Part shown: positions 15,889 to 25,592 of the stretch, piece by piece
Numbering within the stretch: the stretch's first letter is position 1
Layout of the letters: every line of letters begins with the position of its first letter
Source: SKVR01 sp964410015
GTDB taxonomy: Bacteria; Bacteroidota; Bacteroidia; Bacteroidales; UBA7960
NCBI GenBank assembly: GCA_964410015.1
Contig: CAYPFV010000005.1
Span: 1-49,163 of the forward strand
Length of the DNA: 49,163 nt
Reading direction: 5' to 3'
The notes under the pieces: generated by a model
Told to the model about the DNA's origin: nothing
Databases searched by the model: none
The model's input: only the letters and a program-made list of their open reading frames with translations
Made by a program: the position numbers and the translations under genes

Positions 15889-16902
15889 ATGACGAAAGTT
15901 GCCTTTTTTTCCACACAACCATACGACAGGAAATTTTTTGAAAATAGTACCGACAAACATGAGATCGAATTTTTTGAAACACGCCTGAACCGTAAAACCG
16001 TGAACCTGGTTCAGGGTTTTGAGGCGGTATGTGTTTTTGTTAATGATCAGATAGATGAGGAAGTTCTCAGAAACCTCAAAGAACAGGGAGTGGGTCTGGT
16101 GGCACTTCGGTGTGCCGGGTTTAACAATGTAGACCTGAATGCCGCTGATAAGTATGGCGTGCGGGTGATGCGTGTACCGGCCTATTCACCCGAAGCCGTG
16201 GCAGAACATGCTCTGGCATTAATCATGACATTGGCCAGGAAAACACACAAAGCATATAACCGGGTGCGCGATGGAAATTTTTCTTTGATAAAACTCAACG
16301 GGTTTATGATTCATGGAAAAATAGTTGGTTTGATCGGTACAGGTAAAATAGGACAGGCTTTTGCACGGATAATGCTCGGGATGGGCGCTAAGGTGATAGC
16401 CTATGATAAATATCCTGCCGACAATATGAAACAAATGGGGGTAGAATACATGAAGTTGGATGATGTGTTTAAAAACAGTGATATTTTAAGTCTCCATTGC
16501 CCGCTAACGCCCGAAACCCATCATATCATCAATGCGGAAACGTTGCAAAAGATGAAAAAAGGATCAATGCTGGTTAATACAAGCCGGGGAAAACTGGTAG
16601 ATACTGCTTCTGTTATAGAAGCCCTGAAAACAGAACAACTTGGGTCATTGGCCATTGATGTTTACGAAGAAGAAGAGAAACTGTTTTTCCGCGATCTGTC
16701 AGAGAAAATTATCAGAGATGACCAAATCTCGCGTCTGATGAATTTTCACAATGTACTTGTAACTGCTCATCAGGGTTTTTTCACTCAGGAAAGTATGCAG
16801 CAGATCACAAAAACCACGCTTCAAAACATTGACGATTTTGAACAGAATATACCAGAAACACCCAATGATGTAAGTTGCAAACTTATGAAAGATTGTAAAT
16901 AA
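15889..16902 (+). CDS. ldhA: D-2-hydroxyacid dehydrogenase, probably D-lactate dehydrogenase
   Basis: A 337-residue NAD-dependent dehydrogenase that most likely reduces pyruvate to D-lactate. The Rossmann motif is GLIGTGKIGQAFA (about residues 147-159). The catalytic arginine lies in LVALRCAGFNNVD, the glutamate in DVYEEEEKLFF, and the histidine in TAHQGFFTQES. The substrate-binding segment AYSPEAVAEHALALIM is typical of fermentative D-LDHs, which are about 330 residues. Acidic DVYEEEE after the Rossmann domain and the FFRDLS loop favour D-LDH over phosphoglycerate or glycerate dehydrogenase. It is paired with ribE (20-bp gap) and converges on the regulator gene at 16966. Confidence 0.85.
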   Translation: MTKVAFFSTQPYDRKFFENSTDKHEIEFFETRLNRKTVNLVQGFEAVCVFVNDQIDEEVLRNLKEQGVGLVALRCAGFNNVDLNAADKYGVRVMRVPAYSPEAVAEHALALIMTLARKTHKAYNRVRDGNFSLIKLNGFMIHGKIVGLIGTGKIGQAFARIMLGMGAKVIAYDKYPADNMKQMGVEYMKLDDVFKNSDILSLHCPLTPETHHIINAETLQKMKKGSMLVNTSRGKLVDTASVIEALKTEQLGSLAIDVYEEEEKLFFRDLSEKIIRDDQISRLMNFHNVLVTAHQGFFTQESMQQITKTTLQNIDDFEQNIPETPNDVSCKLMKDCK

Positions 16903-16965
16903 AAACGTTGCTATTGGGTTAGCATAATTGCCCCTTTTTTGAATAAAAACAATATATAACCTTTG

Positions 16966-17643
16966 CTATACCTGGAACAAACCATTTTTAATAGCAAAGG
17001 TTACCAGTTTAACGCTACTGTCAACCCCTGTTTTTCTAAACAGGTTGGCTTTATGGCCATCAACAGTTCTTTGGCTAATGAAAAGCTGATCGGCAATCTC
17101 TTTGATCGTAAATCCTTTGCAGATGAGGTTTAAAACTTCAATCTCTCTTTTGGTAAGTTCTTCCTTAAGATCAGGTTCTGATTTTGTTGGGGGTTTTTTG
17201 CTGATCAACGAGTTGGTAAGCACAGGCAAAAGTTCATCGGAGAAATAGTTTTTATTGTCGGCAACCAATTCAATGGCTTTGTGCAGTTCATACTCTTCGA
17301 TAGTTTTGAGCAAAAACCCTTTTACACCCGCTTCAAGCATATTAACCAAATACTCTTCATCTCCAAACATGCTGATAGCAAGTACTTTTAATCCCGGATA
17401 TAATTCAAGAGCCTTTTGTGTAGCTTCTATACCATTCATAATAGGCATTTGTATATCCATCAAAACAATATCAGGTTTTTCTCCTTTGATCATCTCCAAA
17501 AATTCTTCCCCGTTAGATGCTTCCCCAAAAATTTCAACGCCTGGTATTTCTTTGAGAAGCAGAATCAATCCTTTTCTGAAGATATGTTGATCCTCAACGA
17601 TCATGATTTTCAACTTACGCATATTATTCATGTTGTGTTTCAA
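16966..17643 (-). CDS. NarL/LuxR-type response regulator
   Basis: A 225-residue regulator with an N-terminal receiver domain: acidic pocket VEDQ (residues 16-19), phosphoacceptor Asp63 in DIVLMDIQMP, and the conserved lysine in GFLLKTIEE. The LuxR-type DNA-binding domain is at about 160-225 (LTKREIEVLNLICKGFTIKEIADQLFISQRTVDGHK). Starts at Met1, Met5 or Met8 are all possible; Met8 (MRKLKIMIVEDQ) is the most family-like. It lies 147 bp downstream of, and on the same strand as, the sensor kinase at 17791-19215, which is its obvious partner. Target genes are not evident. Confidence 0.93.
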   Translation of the reverse strand: MKHNMNNMRKLKIMIVEDQHIFRKGLILLLKEIPGVEIFGEASNGEEFLEMIKGEKPDIVLMDIQMPIMNGIEATQKALELYPGLKVLAISMFGDEEYLVNMLEAGVKGFLLKTIEEYELHKAIELVADNKNYFSDELLPVLTNSLISKKPPTKSEPDLKEELTKREIEVLNLICKGFTIKEIADQLFISQRTVDGHKANLFRKTGVDSSVKLVTFAIKNGLFQV

Positions 17644-17790
17644 TATAGGTTCCCTTATAAATTTTCGGATATGACAGATAAGATTAAAATGTTTATAATC
17701 CGTGTTATTATCCTTCTATGACAATAAATGCCAAAATTATCACACAAATGTAACGATAAAAAACAAGATTATGACTGAAAACATATTTAT

Positions 17791-19215
17791 TTAAGCCGGA
17801 ATTTCCATATAAAACCGTAATTTTTTTCCGGGTATATTATCATAATAGCCTTTACCATTCATCAGTTTTACCCTGGTAAGGATATTCATTAAACCATTGT
17901 TGTTGTTTTTTTGTTTGTAAATTTTGTTAAAATCAAATGATTTCCCGTTGTCTGTATATTCCAGTATTAAACTCTCTGTCTTTTGTTTTAAGATGAGTTT
18001 TGCTTCGTTGGCATTGCTATGTTTTATTGAATTGTTGAGCAGTTCCATTGCAATTCGGTACAGGTGTGTTTCTTTTGAATTTTCCATAGGTGAGATTTTT
18101 TCATCCGCCAGAAACACGATATGGATAGTTCCGGTTTTGTTAATACCATCAACGAATGATTTTAAAGCTTTCACCAATCCATGATCCATCAGCATTCCAG
18201 GCATAATGTCATTGGCAATGGTTTTTGCTGACTCTATTGCCTGTGTGATGATTCTTTTCATCTCCTGCAATAACTCTTCTTTTTCTTTGTTGGTTTTGTA
18301 GGATTTTTGCAGCAGACCGGTATAAATTTTCAGGGTAGAAAGTACCGCTCCCAGTCCGTCGTGTATATCTCTTGAGAAACGTTTTCTTTCTTTTTCCTGT
18401 GTTTGCAGCACGGCGTTGTATATCTCCTTGTCCATTTCTTTTTGTCTTGTAATGTCGCTGATTGCCAATACATGTATCGATTTTCCCTTATAATGGATCA
18501 TCTGGTGCTGAACCAGACCCCAAAAACCGCTTTTGCTTTTCCATGGGTAAAAGCGTATTTCTGCCGGGTTATTGATTTGCTGTTTAAAAGCCTTCCTGAG
18601 CGCTCGATGATCTGCCTGGTCTACCAGCATTGACAGCTCCACCACTTCCTTATTTTCAGGTAGGTTGAGCAGTTGTTTTGCCGCTTTGTTACATTCTATG
18701 ATTTTGTTGTTTTCCAAAAAAATAATGGCTTCAAAAGCCGTTTCAGACAATGCCCTGAATTTTTCTTCTGTCTGTTTGCGGTTTTCTATTTCTTTTTTCA
18801 GTTCATGGTTGGATTGGGCAATAATATCGCGCGAACGTTTTAAATCGATATGGGTTTTTACTCTTGCCAGCAATTCAGGCTTATTGACAGGTTTTGAGAT
18901 AAAATCCACAGCCCCTTTTTCCAATCCTTTCACCATTTCAGAGATATCGCCTGCTGCGGTAATGAATATAACCGGAATCTGCCTCAAGACAGGGTCTTTC
19001 TGCAAGGCATCAAGCACTTCATAACCATCTGCCTGTGGCATGATGATATCGAGCAGTATCAGATCGGGCATGAAGTCATACACAATTGTTAACGCTTCCT
19101 CGCCCGATATGCAGGTTTTTACTTCATGTTTTCTTTGCGAGAGTATATGATTTAACACGATCAAACTATGTTCATCGTCATCTACAACCAGTATTTTACT
19201 GTTTTTTATATCCAT
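17791..19215 (-). CDS. Soluble hybrid sensor: receiver-PAS-HisKA_3 histidine kinase
   Basis: A 474-residue cytoplasmic protein with no membrane segment. Domains: receiver (about 6-122; VDDDE, phosphoacceptor Asp56 in DLILLDIIMP, and lysine in DFISKPVNKPE); a short coiled coil (about 126-155); PAS (about 156-255); and a NarX/DesK-type kinase core. The phosphorylated histidine is His285 in KRFSRDIHDGLGAVLS. The ATPase domain has ELLNNSIKHS (N box), YTDNGKSF (G1) and NGLMNI (G2). An N-terminal receiver on a soluble kinase suggests it takes phosphate from, or is modulated by, another sensor, rather than sensing outside signals directly. The adjacent NarL-type regulator is its likely output. Confidence 0.92.
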   Translation of the reverse strand: MDIKNSKILVVDDDEHSLIVLNHILSQRKHEVKTCISGEEALTIVYDFMPDLILLDIIMPQADGYEVLDALQKDPVLRQIPVIFITAAGDISEMVKGLEKGAVDFISKPVNKPELLARVKTHIDLKRSRDIIAQSNHELKKEIENRKQTEEKFRALSETAFEAIIFLENNKIIECNKAAKQLLNLPENKEVVELSMLVDQADHRALRKAFKQQINNPAEIRFYPWKSKSGFWGLVQHQMIHYKGKSIHVLAISDITRQKEMDKEIYNAVLQTQEKERKRFSRDIHDGLGAVLSTLKIYTGLLQKSYKTNKEKEELLQEMKRIITQAIESAKTIANDIMPGMLMDHGLVKALKSFVDGINKTGTIHIVFLADEKISPMENSKETHLYRIAMELLNNSIKHSNANEAKLILKQKTESLILEYTDNGKSFDFNKIYKQKNNNNGLMNILTRVKLMNGKGYYDNIPGKKLRFYMEIPA

Positions 19216-19632
19216 AAATCTGTACTTATTGTTGGGTAATATTTTCAGATGATCTTATGTTGGTGCTCTTTATTTTACAAAAAGAATAAGCATAATTATG
19301 CAGAAAGATCAGGCATAGCATATAGTTACAGATATTTTTTAAACCAGGTTAATTAAAAATTAGAAAAATGGTTGTTTTTATGCATTCACAAAAAAATACT
19401 AAATCCGTTGGTTTGGTTTGTGTTGTGTAAGATTATTTTTTCAAAATAGTCATGTATAAAGATATTAATAATAAACAAGAGGGTATTTCTTTTCTGTAAG
19501 ATTAAAAAAAATATTATCTTTAAAATATAAAAATAAATGTATGATATAGCTCTTTATATCAGTACTTTTTAGGCCATTACATCAGTTACATGATTTTAAA
19601 CCGTCCTTTTTGTAACCTGAAACAACTTTTAT
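19216..19632. other. AT-rich divergent intergenic region
   Basis: 417 bp, strongly AT-rich, between the divergent sensor kinase and hydrolase genes. It should contain both promoters, but I see no clear consensus box, repeat or small gene. Confidence 0.5.
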
Positions 19633-20427
19633 ATGTACATAGAATTTAAGAAGGGTAAAATTTATTTTAAAGAGTATGGTCAGGGAGAGACCCTTGTTTT
19701 GCTTCATGGCTATGCTGAATCAATGAAAATATGGGCAAGCTTTCAGAAAACACTTGCCCGGCATCATCATGTTGTACTTATAGACCTTCCCGGACACGGG
19801 AAAAGCACCATGATAGACCAGATTCACACGATGGAGCTAATGGCAGATTGTGTAAAAGCAGTAATAGATCATTTAAAGATCAAATGTGTAACCATGGTCG
19901 GACATTCTATGGGAGGTTATGTAAGTCTGGCATTTGCGCGTAAATACAGGAAGTTTATCAAAGGATTAGGTCTTTTTCACAGTACTTCCCTTGCCGATAC
20001 CGATGAGGTAAAAGAAAAGCGCCAACAAACTGTTAAAATACTTAAAAAGGATCATAAAGATTTTCTTCATGGTTTTATTCCCAGTTTGTTTGCTCCTGAA
20101 ACAAAGGACCTGTTTCAGGAGGAAATTCAGCATCTGATTCATGAAGCATCTGCAATATCGTCCGAATCACTCATAGCAGCACAATTGGGTATGAAAGAGC
20201 GTACAAGTACCCTGGATGTTCTTATCAATGCCTCCTTTCCGGTGATGTTTATTGCTGGGCAGAAAGACAGCCGGTTGCCTTTCGAAAATATTTGGGTACA
20301 AATGGCACTTACCGAAACAGCTCATGCCCTTATTTTGCGCAATGTTGGACATATGGGGTTTATAGAAGCAAAAATCCAAACACTCGACTATCTGGATAGT
20401 TTTGCCAAAGCGTGCTTTAAGATCTGA
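19633..20427 (+). CDS. Alpha/beta-fold hydrolase
   Basis: A 264-residue cytoplasmic hydrolase of the alpha/beta fold. The oxyanion segment is LLHGYAES (about 23-30), and the nucleophile is Ser92 in GHSMGGYVS. The acidic residue is probably in AGQKDSRLP, and the catalytic histidine lies in NVGHMGFIEA. A DLPGHGKS motif follows strand 4, as in esterases and C-C hydrolases of the MhpC/BioH type. There is no signal peptide. The substrate cannot be read from sequence, and the neighbours are unrelated. A strong hairpin terminator follows at 20530-20567. Confidence 0.88.
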   Translation: MYIEFKKGKIYFKEYGQGETLVLLHGYAESMKIWASFQKTLARHHHVVLIDLPGHGKSTMIDQIHTMELMADCVKAVIDHLKIKCVTMVGHSMGGYVSLAFARKYRKFIKGLGLFHSTSLADTDEVKEKRQQTVKILKKDHKDFLHGFIPSLFAPETKDLFQEEIQHLIHEASAISSESLIAAQLGMKERTSTLDVLINASFPVMFIAGQKDSRLPFENIWVQMALTETAHALILRNVGHMGFIEAKIQTLDYLDSFAKACFKI

Positions 20428-20529
20428 TTGAAGGTATTGGTATTCGTGGCAAATTTATCCAACTATTGTTGCAAATGCTGATTCTGAAAGCATTTGCTTC
20501 CCTCTGTCAATATTTACATAAGCGATAAA

Positions 20530-20567
20530 AAAAAGACGAAGCACTTTTCAACAGTACTCCGTCTTTT
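20530..20567. terminator. Bidirectional rho-independent terminator
   Basis: AAAAGACGAAGCAC pairs with GTACTCCGTCTTTT (two wobble or near pairs) around a short loop, with A- and T-tracts on the two sides. It can end both the hydrolase transcript (plus strand) and the tRNA-Gln transcript (minus strand). Confidence 0.8.
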
Positions 20568-20582
20568 TTTGTTTTTCTGATG

Positions 20583-20653
20583 TTGACCGACCAGGATTCG
20601 AACCTGGACAGACAGCTCCAAAAACTGTAGTGCTACCGTTACACCATCGGTCA
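20583..20653 (-). tRNA. tRNA-Gln (anticodon TTG)
   Basis: The minus strand folds as a 71-nt cloverleaf: acceptor TGACCGA / TCGGTCA; D arm GTGT...GCAC; anticodon stem ACAGT / GCTGT around loop TTTTGGA, giving TTG; T arm CCAGG-TTCGAAT-CCTGG; discriminator A. CCA is not encoded. The TTG anticodon reads CAA (and CAG) as glutamine. Confidence 0.95.
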
Positions 20654-20837
20654 GATTCTCTTTTTGTTTAGAGATGGCAAAAGTATAAAAAAAATTGGTG
20701 CTAACGTACTTTTTTTCAAAAAAAATTTGGTGCGGTATCTTTTATGATGTCATGGTTTATTTTATATTGGATTACAATACCAAATACATTTCATTTCCCC
20801 TATTCATGAATCTACATAGTGATCAAAAAAATACGGG

Positions 20838-20866
20838 GTGATAACCTTTTGATTGTACTAGAGCAT
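20838..20866 (+). repeat. Direct repeat unit, copy 1 (3' end of channel gene duplicated)
   Basis: 29 bp from GTGATAACC to ACTAGAGCAT, repeated at 20901-20930 with one indel. The second copy overlaps the last codons and stop of the channel gene. The first therefore looks like a duplicated piece of that gene's 3' end, about 63 bp downstream. Confidence 0.75.
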
Positions 20867-20900
20867 CCTGTCCGCTAATAATGCCCATGCTGGTTACCGT

Positions 20901-20930
20901 GTGATAACACTTTTGATTGTACTAGAGCAT
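20901..20930 (+). repeat. Direct repeat unit, copy 2, overlapping the channel stop codon
   Basis: 30 bp, matching 20838-20866 except for one extra base. It includes the final ATG-CTC-TAG codons (minus strand) of the ion-channel gene. Confidence 0.75.
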
Positions 20931-21785
20931 TGAACCACAATGCTTACAATAAACAGAATCTTTGTCATTTCCGCTTCTCTGGCAGGTTTTGCACAGAATC
21001 ATTTTTGACTTGTCGCTATGGGTTCTGGTAAGTTCTGAGGAAACAATTCCGGTGGGTATGGCAATGATACTGTAACCCAGCAGCATGATGAATGAAGCAA
21101 TAAATTTTCCTACTGCAGTTACAGGTACTATATCCCCGTATCCTACCGTAGATAGTGTAATGATAGCCCAGTATATACTCAACGGAATAGAATAAAAACC
21201 ATTTTCGCCCCCCTCTATAACATACATAATGCTACCCAATAGCAATACAATTACCAACATAAAGACCATAAATATCATTATCTTGCTAAAACTTGCACGC
21301 AAAGCCAAAAGTAAAACATTTCCTGCTTTTATGTATCGGTAAAGTTTAAGGATACGGTAAATACGCAGCAATCTGATGGATCTGATCACAATAAGTGGTT
21401 GTATAACCGGTATTAAATAGATGAAATAAGTAGGCAAAATTGACATGAGGTCGATGATCCCAAAAAAACTGGTGATATATTTAAATGGTTTGGGATGACT
21501 GAATATTCTTAATAAATATTCTATAGTAAAAATAATGGTTATGATCCATTCTGTCCAGTAGAAGGTTTTTGAATACTCTTCTCTGATCTGTGCTACACTT
21601 TCAAGCATTACCACAAGTATACTTGCAATAATAATGATGAGCAGCAATTCATCGAATAACCGACCATAAAAAGTATCCGCATCAAAAATAATTTTATATA
21701 CCTTTTCCCGCCATGTAGGATTTTTTTTTGTTTTTTCTTTAGAAGATGGTTTGTCCATATCTGTTTGTTTTTTCAGATAATCCAT
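20922..21785 (-). CDS. Voltage-gated-type potassium channel with C-terminal zinc ribbon
   Basis: A 287-residue ion-transport protein. Six hydrophobic segments are visible (about 45-62, 78-95, 104-125, 129-150, 168-190 and 220-247). The fourth carries regularly spaced arginines and lysines (IRSIRLLRIYRILKLYRYIK), as in an S4 voltage sensor. A pore loop with the K+ filter TVGYGD (213-218) follows segment five. The cytoplasmic tail ends in a CxxC-11-CxxC zinc-ribbon motif (Cys265, 268, 280, 283). That motif is uncommon on KvAP/Kch-type channels and may gate or tether the channel. The N-terminal 25 residues are highly charged; a start at Met10 is an alternative. The gene follows the phosphorylase gene on the same strand, with about 110 bp between, and is probably separate from the polysaccharide locus. 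Confidence 0.92.
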   Translation of the reverse strand: MDYLKKQTDMDKPSSKEKTKKNPTWREKVYKIIFDADTFYGRLFDELLLIIIIASILVVMLESVAQIREEYSKTFYWTEWIITIIFTIEYLLRIFSHPKPFKYITSFFGIIDLMSILPTYFIYLIPVIQPLIVIRSIRLLRIYRILKLYRYIKAGNVLLLALRASFSKIMIFMVFMLVIVLLLGSIMYVIEGGENGFYSIPLSIYWAIITLSTVGYGDIVPVTAVGKFIASFIMLLGYSIIAIPTGIVSSELTRTHSDKSKMILCKTCQRSGNDKDSVYCKHCGSML

Positions 21786-21895
21786 TGATCAGGCACTATT
21801 GTATCCGGAAAGTGATACAAATATAATCATTATTGAATGATCTTTTTATCCCGTCTACCGAAAATGAACCCTATGGAAATCAATACCACCTTGTT

Positions 21896-24800
21896 TTATA
21901 AATGAACTTCTACAGATTTTACTTTCCCGTTTCGCGCAAATATGTCTGATGAAATATTTTCAGGTATCACCAATGTATTCAATTCATATAAAGCATCCCG
22001 GGTTTGTATTTTTAGTTTGAAATCACCATTTTTAAAATAAACAAAAGGTGTCTGGCACACTGAAAATTCGAGTTTGTTCTGATCGTCAAAATCAGTTTTG
22101 CGTAAGAGTACAGGATTGATTTCTATTTGTCCATTAAATACGGATATTCCCAATTCAATGAAACGACTCAGAACATCCTCTTTTACTTGTCCGGTAAGTC
22201 CGGGTTGCTGAGCACCTGTCATGGCAGGTGTATGAGAATAGGGGTCGGTAGTGAAGCCACCGTAATTTTCGGGGCTTTTGTGTACACCAATCCCTTTTTT
22301 TATTCGATGATAATAGTTTTGCAGTTGTGTTATTGAATCCGGGTTGGCATTATTTTTTGAAAACCGGAGGATATTCTCACCCACTGCAAGCAACAGTTTT
22401 GAAACCATGTGCCAGTATATTGAACCCAACCCTTCATATTTATAAAAAGAACCCGATCTGCCTGTAAAGTAGCGGTGGGCAAAAACCTCTTCATACATTT
22501 GTAAAACTTTTTGGATTTCAATATCTGCTTGTTTTTTGTCAAATTGCGCATAAGCCAAAGGGGTAATTTTTTCTTTCAGCACACTTCCATTCTTCAGATC
22601 AGCGGCAAAATGCCAGTTTCCCTCCCGGTCTTGTTTCATAATCGTTTGTCTGGTTTTTTCAGGCAATTGCTGAAGAAAATCTGATTGTTTTGCTTTATCG
22701 TTTGTTAGGGTATTTTTCTCCATGAAGCCCGGCAGGCGGCGTAAGGGGTAGAGCATGAAGCTTTCCTGATCGGGTCTGTAAAGATTACTTTCGAAAAGTT
22801 TGCCGATCAGATCGTTTGTTTGATTTGCATTCAGTAACTCACTGTTCAAAATTGCCACCTGTCCTTCAAGCATCAAATTCAACCTTAATATTTTGATTTG
22901 CTGCTCCGAAAATTCCAGCATGTTGTAAGCATGAAACAATCCGTCATCTCTTCGATTGTTTTGGATGGTTTTGTCAAGAAAATTAATTATAAGTGCAAAG
23001 AAGGAAAGTATTTCTTTTTTGGTAATTTCAGATTTTTTGCCCGAAAACCCTTTGTATGCTTTTTCGCGGTAAATCTCTCCTGATTTGCCCAGAGCATCAG
23101 TCATGTTTTTCCGGGTCTCTGGTGAAAAAGCACCATTTAAGTGATTTTTAAAATGGGCGAAATCAGCGTATATATCTTTAAAGAATTGTTGAATTTCAGT
23201 AGCACTTTCAAAATGCTCCACAGCGGAGGAAGTAAGAATTTTCTCCAGTAATCTGATCCATTGTCTTATGTAACAAATGGTAACTATCGAAGCTCCCTTT
23301 CCTGCCAGGGCGTTGTTGGCATCATTCCATTCGGGTCTTTGTGTATTGAGCCAAATGCCTGCATCAGGGATGAAGTTGCTTAGTTTGGTTAGTAAGGTTA
23401 CCATGAGCTTATCCATCAGTGAGGCCTTCTGTATGTGTCCCTCCCTTGTATGTTTCAATAATCCGTCAATACCCGTTTTTTGTTTTCTTTGCAGGATCTG
23501 ATGATGCCGCTCCCATTCAAAAGCAATAGTGTCGGCAGGGTTTCTGAGGATCTGATCGTAAGAAAGGATGCGATAAGGTACATCAGCAAAAGTGAAAATG
23601 TTTCCCTGAAATATTTGTAAAGTTTTCCCTGGGTAAAATTTTTCGAGCATCTGCATCAACCTGAAAAGATATACTACCTGATGATCGCCCCAGTATCCAA
23701 TATATGCCAATGGATTCTCTGGTTCTGGCACCTCCCAGTCAAATCCTTCATTGGTGATCCGGTAGGGGTTATAACCATCAATGGTGGAAGCGTTCAGGAA
23801 TTTTGAGACCATTCCGGGCAGAAAGGCGGAAAATGAAAAAGAGAGGGTTTCCCAGTTCTGGAAAATATCGCGCCAGTTGCCCTGGTAAGATAAAGACGGG
23901 CTTTTGTCGGGATTGAAGATTTTGATGTCGAAAAAATTCCAGGGGCGACTTGGGTCACCATGGCGTCGACTAAAACTCAGTGGGAGGTATTCTAAAGTTA
24001 AACGCCACAGATCGTCATCATGAAGCGATAGTATCAGATCATACAGATCATGTAGATTAATATTATCACTAACTGCTTGCAAAGCCCGCTTATTCCTGTT
24101 TAATACATCTTGATTGGATTTTGCGATGTGCTTTCTGAAATGATCCATGGAGATAACATAGTTATTTTCAAATATACCCCCACGCATCACATTAAACATT
24201 ACATTGGAAAAATGGCGGCGATCTTCCATCCGGTCTCCCGTAAACTGAATGCCATCAGCCATTGCCACCAGTTTTTGAAGTTTATCATGGTTTTCGTGTA
24301 GCGATTTTTTTAATATCCCAGGCCTTTTTTCGATCTTTTTCTTCCAATCCATTAATTCGATCACCTCAGTGTGGTCTTTATCAACATCAGCAACAATATA
24401 CCATTTTTTTGAGTTATCAGGTTCTATATCAATTGTATTACAAACGAAAAAGGATGTCCTTTCTCCTCTGACAGCGTCTTCTGTTTTGATTTTCAGTCCC
24501 TTTTTAAAATCAGATAACTGTTTGTTGCTTAGCAGGATGGTATTGTTATCAAAACCGATGCTCCAAACTGTATGTGTTTTAAGGGCCTCCGATGGTTCTG
24601 CCCGGTCTGTTGGCACCGACGACATTCTGAAGAGAGCGATTTGTTGCTCCGGGATATATTCTGCTATTTTATAAGCATCCATAAGAGTGCTCATTGTATT
24701 TTGCAGGATGAGTTCTATGCCCGGTGGAATGATGTTCTGTATTCCATCCAGAAATTCAATCTGCAGAGGTTCATCTGCAAAGTTTTTAAGGTTAGATTGC

Positions 24801-25291
24801 CTTACCCATCCCAATTGATCACTTCCTTCCCAGGTATACTGAAATAATATTCGTAAATCTTTGTTCAGCTCTTCAAAAATGATTTTACTTCCACTAATAT
24901 TCTTATACAGGTTTCTTTCGATAGAATAAATACCTTTTTGATTTTCTGAAAAAGGTTCCCAAAATATATATTTGTCATTCTTTTTTATTCTAAAAAGGGT
25001 TTTGGGTCCTGTATGACCAAATGAGAGATGTATTTTATCATCCGTTTCATAAGGAAATAAAGCACGATTGTAGTTTTGTCGCCCTGCTGTTACTCCCCCG
25101 GAAGAAGAGAGATACATCCACAGATCGCAGCTCGAAGTAAGGGTCATAAAGAAGGGTGGCATCTGATCGAAATGCCCTATGCAATACATCTCCTCACCCT
25201 CCAATTCAGTCAGAAATCCAGTTACTTCGTCTGTACTTTGTTTCAGTTTATGTAATCCTGCAAAAACGGGAAAAGTTTTTTTTGAATTCAT
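21896..25291 (-). CDS. Putative beta-1,3-glucan phosphorylase (GH94-superfamily, GH149/GH161-like)
   Basis: A 1131-residue cytoplasmic protein with no signal peptide. I do not recognise it by whole-sequence memory, but two motifs fit the (alpha/alpha)6-barrel inverting glycan phosphorylases (GH94 superfamily). YQGNWRDIFQNWE (469-481) matches the RDxxQ segment bearing the general acid. RPEWNDANNAL (652-662) matches the conserved (A/G)DWNDxxN segment. The N-terminal 250 residues look like the beta-sandwich these enzymes carry. A length of about 1100 is characteristic of GH149 and GH161, both beta-1,3-glucan phosphorylases. It ends a locus with GH16, SusCD and a sugar porter, so it would split imported beta-1,3-gluco-oligosaccharides with phosphate to glucose-1-phosphate. 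The exact family is inference. Other GH94-type or amylo-glucosidase-like activities are possible. Confidence 0.6.
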   Translation of the reverse strand: MNSKKTFPVFAGLHKLKQSTDEVTGFLTELEGEEMYCIGHFDQMPPFFMTLTSSCDLWMYLSSSGGVTAGRQNYNRALFPYETDDKIHLSFGHTGPKTLFRIKKNDKYIFWEPFSENQKGIYSIERNLYKNISGSKIIFEELNKDLRILFQYTWEGSDQLGWVRQSNLKNFADEPLQIEFLDGIQNIIPPGIELILQNTMSTLMDAYKIAEYIPEQQIALFRMSSVPTDRAEPSEALKTHTVWSIGFDNNTILLSNKQLSDFKKGLKIKTEDAVRGERTSFFVCNTIDIEPDNSKKWYIVADVDKDHTEVIELMDWKKKIEKRPGILKKSLHENHDKLQKLVAMADGIQFTGDRMEDRRHFSNVMFNVMRGGIFENNYVISMDHFRKHIAKSNQDVLNRNKRALQAVSDNINLHDLYDLILSLHDDDLWRLTLEYLPLSFSRRHGDPSRPWNFFDIKIFNPDKSPSLSYQGNWRDIFQNWETLSFSFSAFLPGMVSKFLNASTIDGYNPYRITNEGFDWEVPEPENPLAYIGYWGDHQVVYLFRLMQMLEKFYPGKTLQIFQGNIFTFADVPYRILSYDQILRNPADTIAFEWERHHQILQRKQKTGIDGLLKHTREGHIQKASLMDKLMVTLLTKLSNFIPDAGIWLNTQRPEWNDANNALAGKGASIVTICYIRQWIRLLEKILTSSAVEHFESATEIQQFFKDIYADFAHFKNHLNGAFSPETRKNMTDALGKSGEIYREKAYKGFSGKKSEITKKEILSFFALIINFLDKTIQNNRRDDGLFHAYNMLEFSEQQIKILRLNLMLEGQVAILNSELLNANQTNDLIGKLFESNLYRPDQESFMLYPLRRLPGFMEKNTLTNDKAKQSDFLQQLPEKTRQTIMKQDREGNWHFAADLKNGSVLKEKITPLAYAQFDKKQADIEIQKVLQMYEEVFAHRYFTGRSGSFYKYEGLGSIYWHMVSKLLLAVGENILRFSKNNANPDSITQLQNYYHRIKKGIGVHKSPENYGGFTTDPYSHTPAMTGAQQPGLTGQVKEDVLSRFIELGISVFNGQIEINPVLLRKTDFDDQNKLEFSVCQTPFVYFKNGDFKLKIQTRDALYELNTLVIPENISSDIFARNGKVKSVEVHL

Positions 25292-25434
25292 GATATCGAT
25301 GATTTTTTATCTGTTAAATCATTTTGCTGAATAATGGTTGCCATCAGCGGTCAATTACCAATCCTGACAAAAGGGCAAAAAAGTTATATTGGTTTGAAAT
25401 TTTATAAGCGAACAACACACCTCCCTTTTGATAA

Positions 25435-25463
25435 AACCCCGGAGAAGTTAAAACTCCGGGGTT
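25435..25463 (-). terminator. Rho-independent terminator after the GH-A lipoprotein gene
   Basis: A perfect 10-bp stem AACCCCGGAG / CTCCGGGGTT with a 9-nt loop. On the minus strand it is followed by TTTTATC. It separates the glycosidase gene from the downstream phosphorylase gene, which therefore may have its own promoter in 25292-25434. Confidence 0.85.
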
Positions 25464-25592
25464 GAAAATACAATCAAAGCTGTTGTCCATTTGCAGGATT
25501 GACGATTATGTGTGTTTAGGGGAATAATTCTTTGTTAATCCTAATCATTGAGATTGATCTGATTTTTGTCAGATAAAAAGAAAATTGTATAA

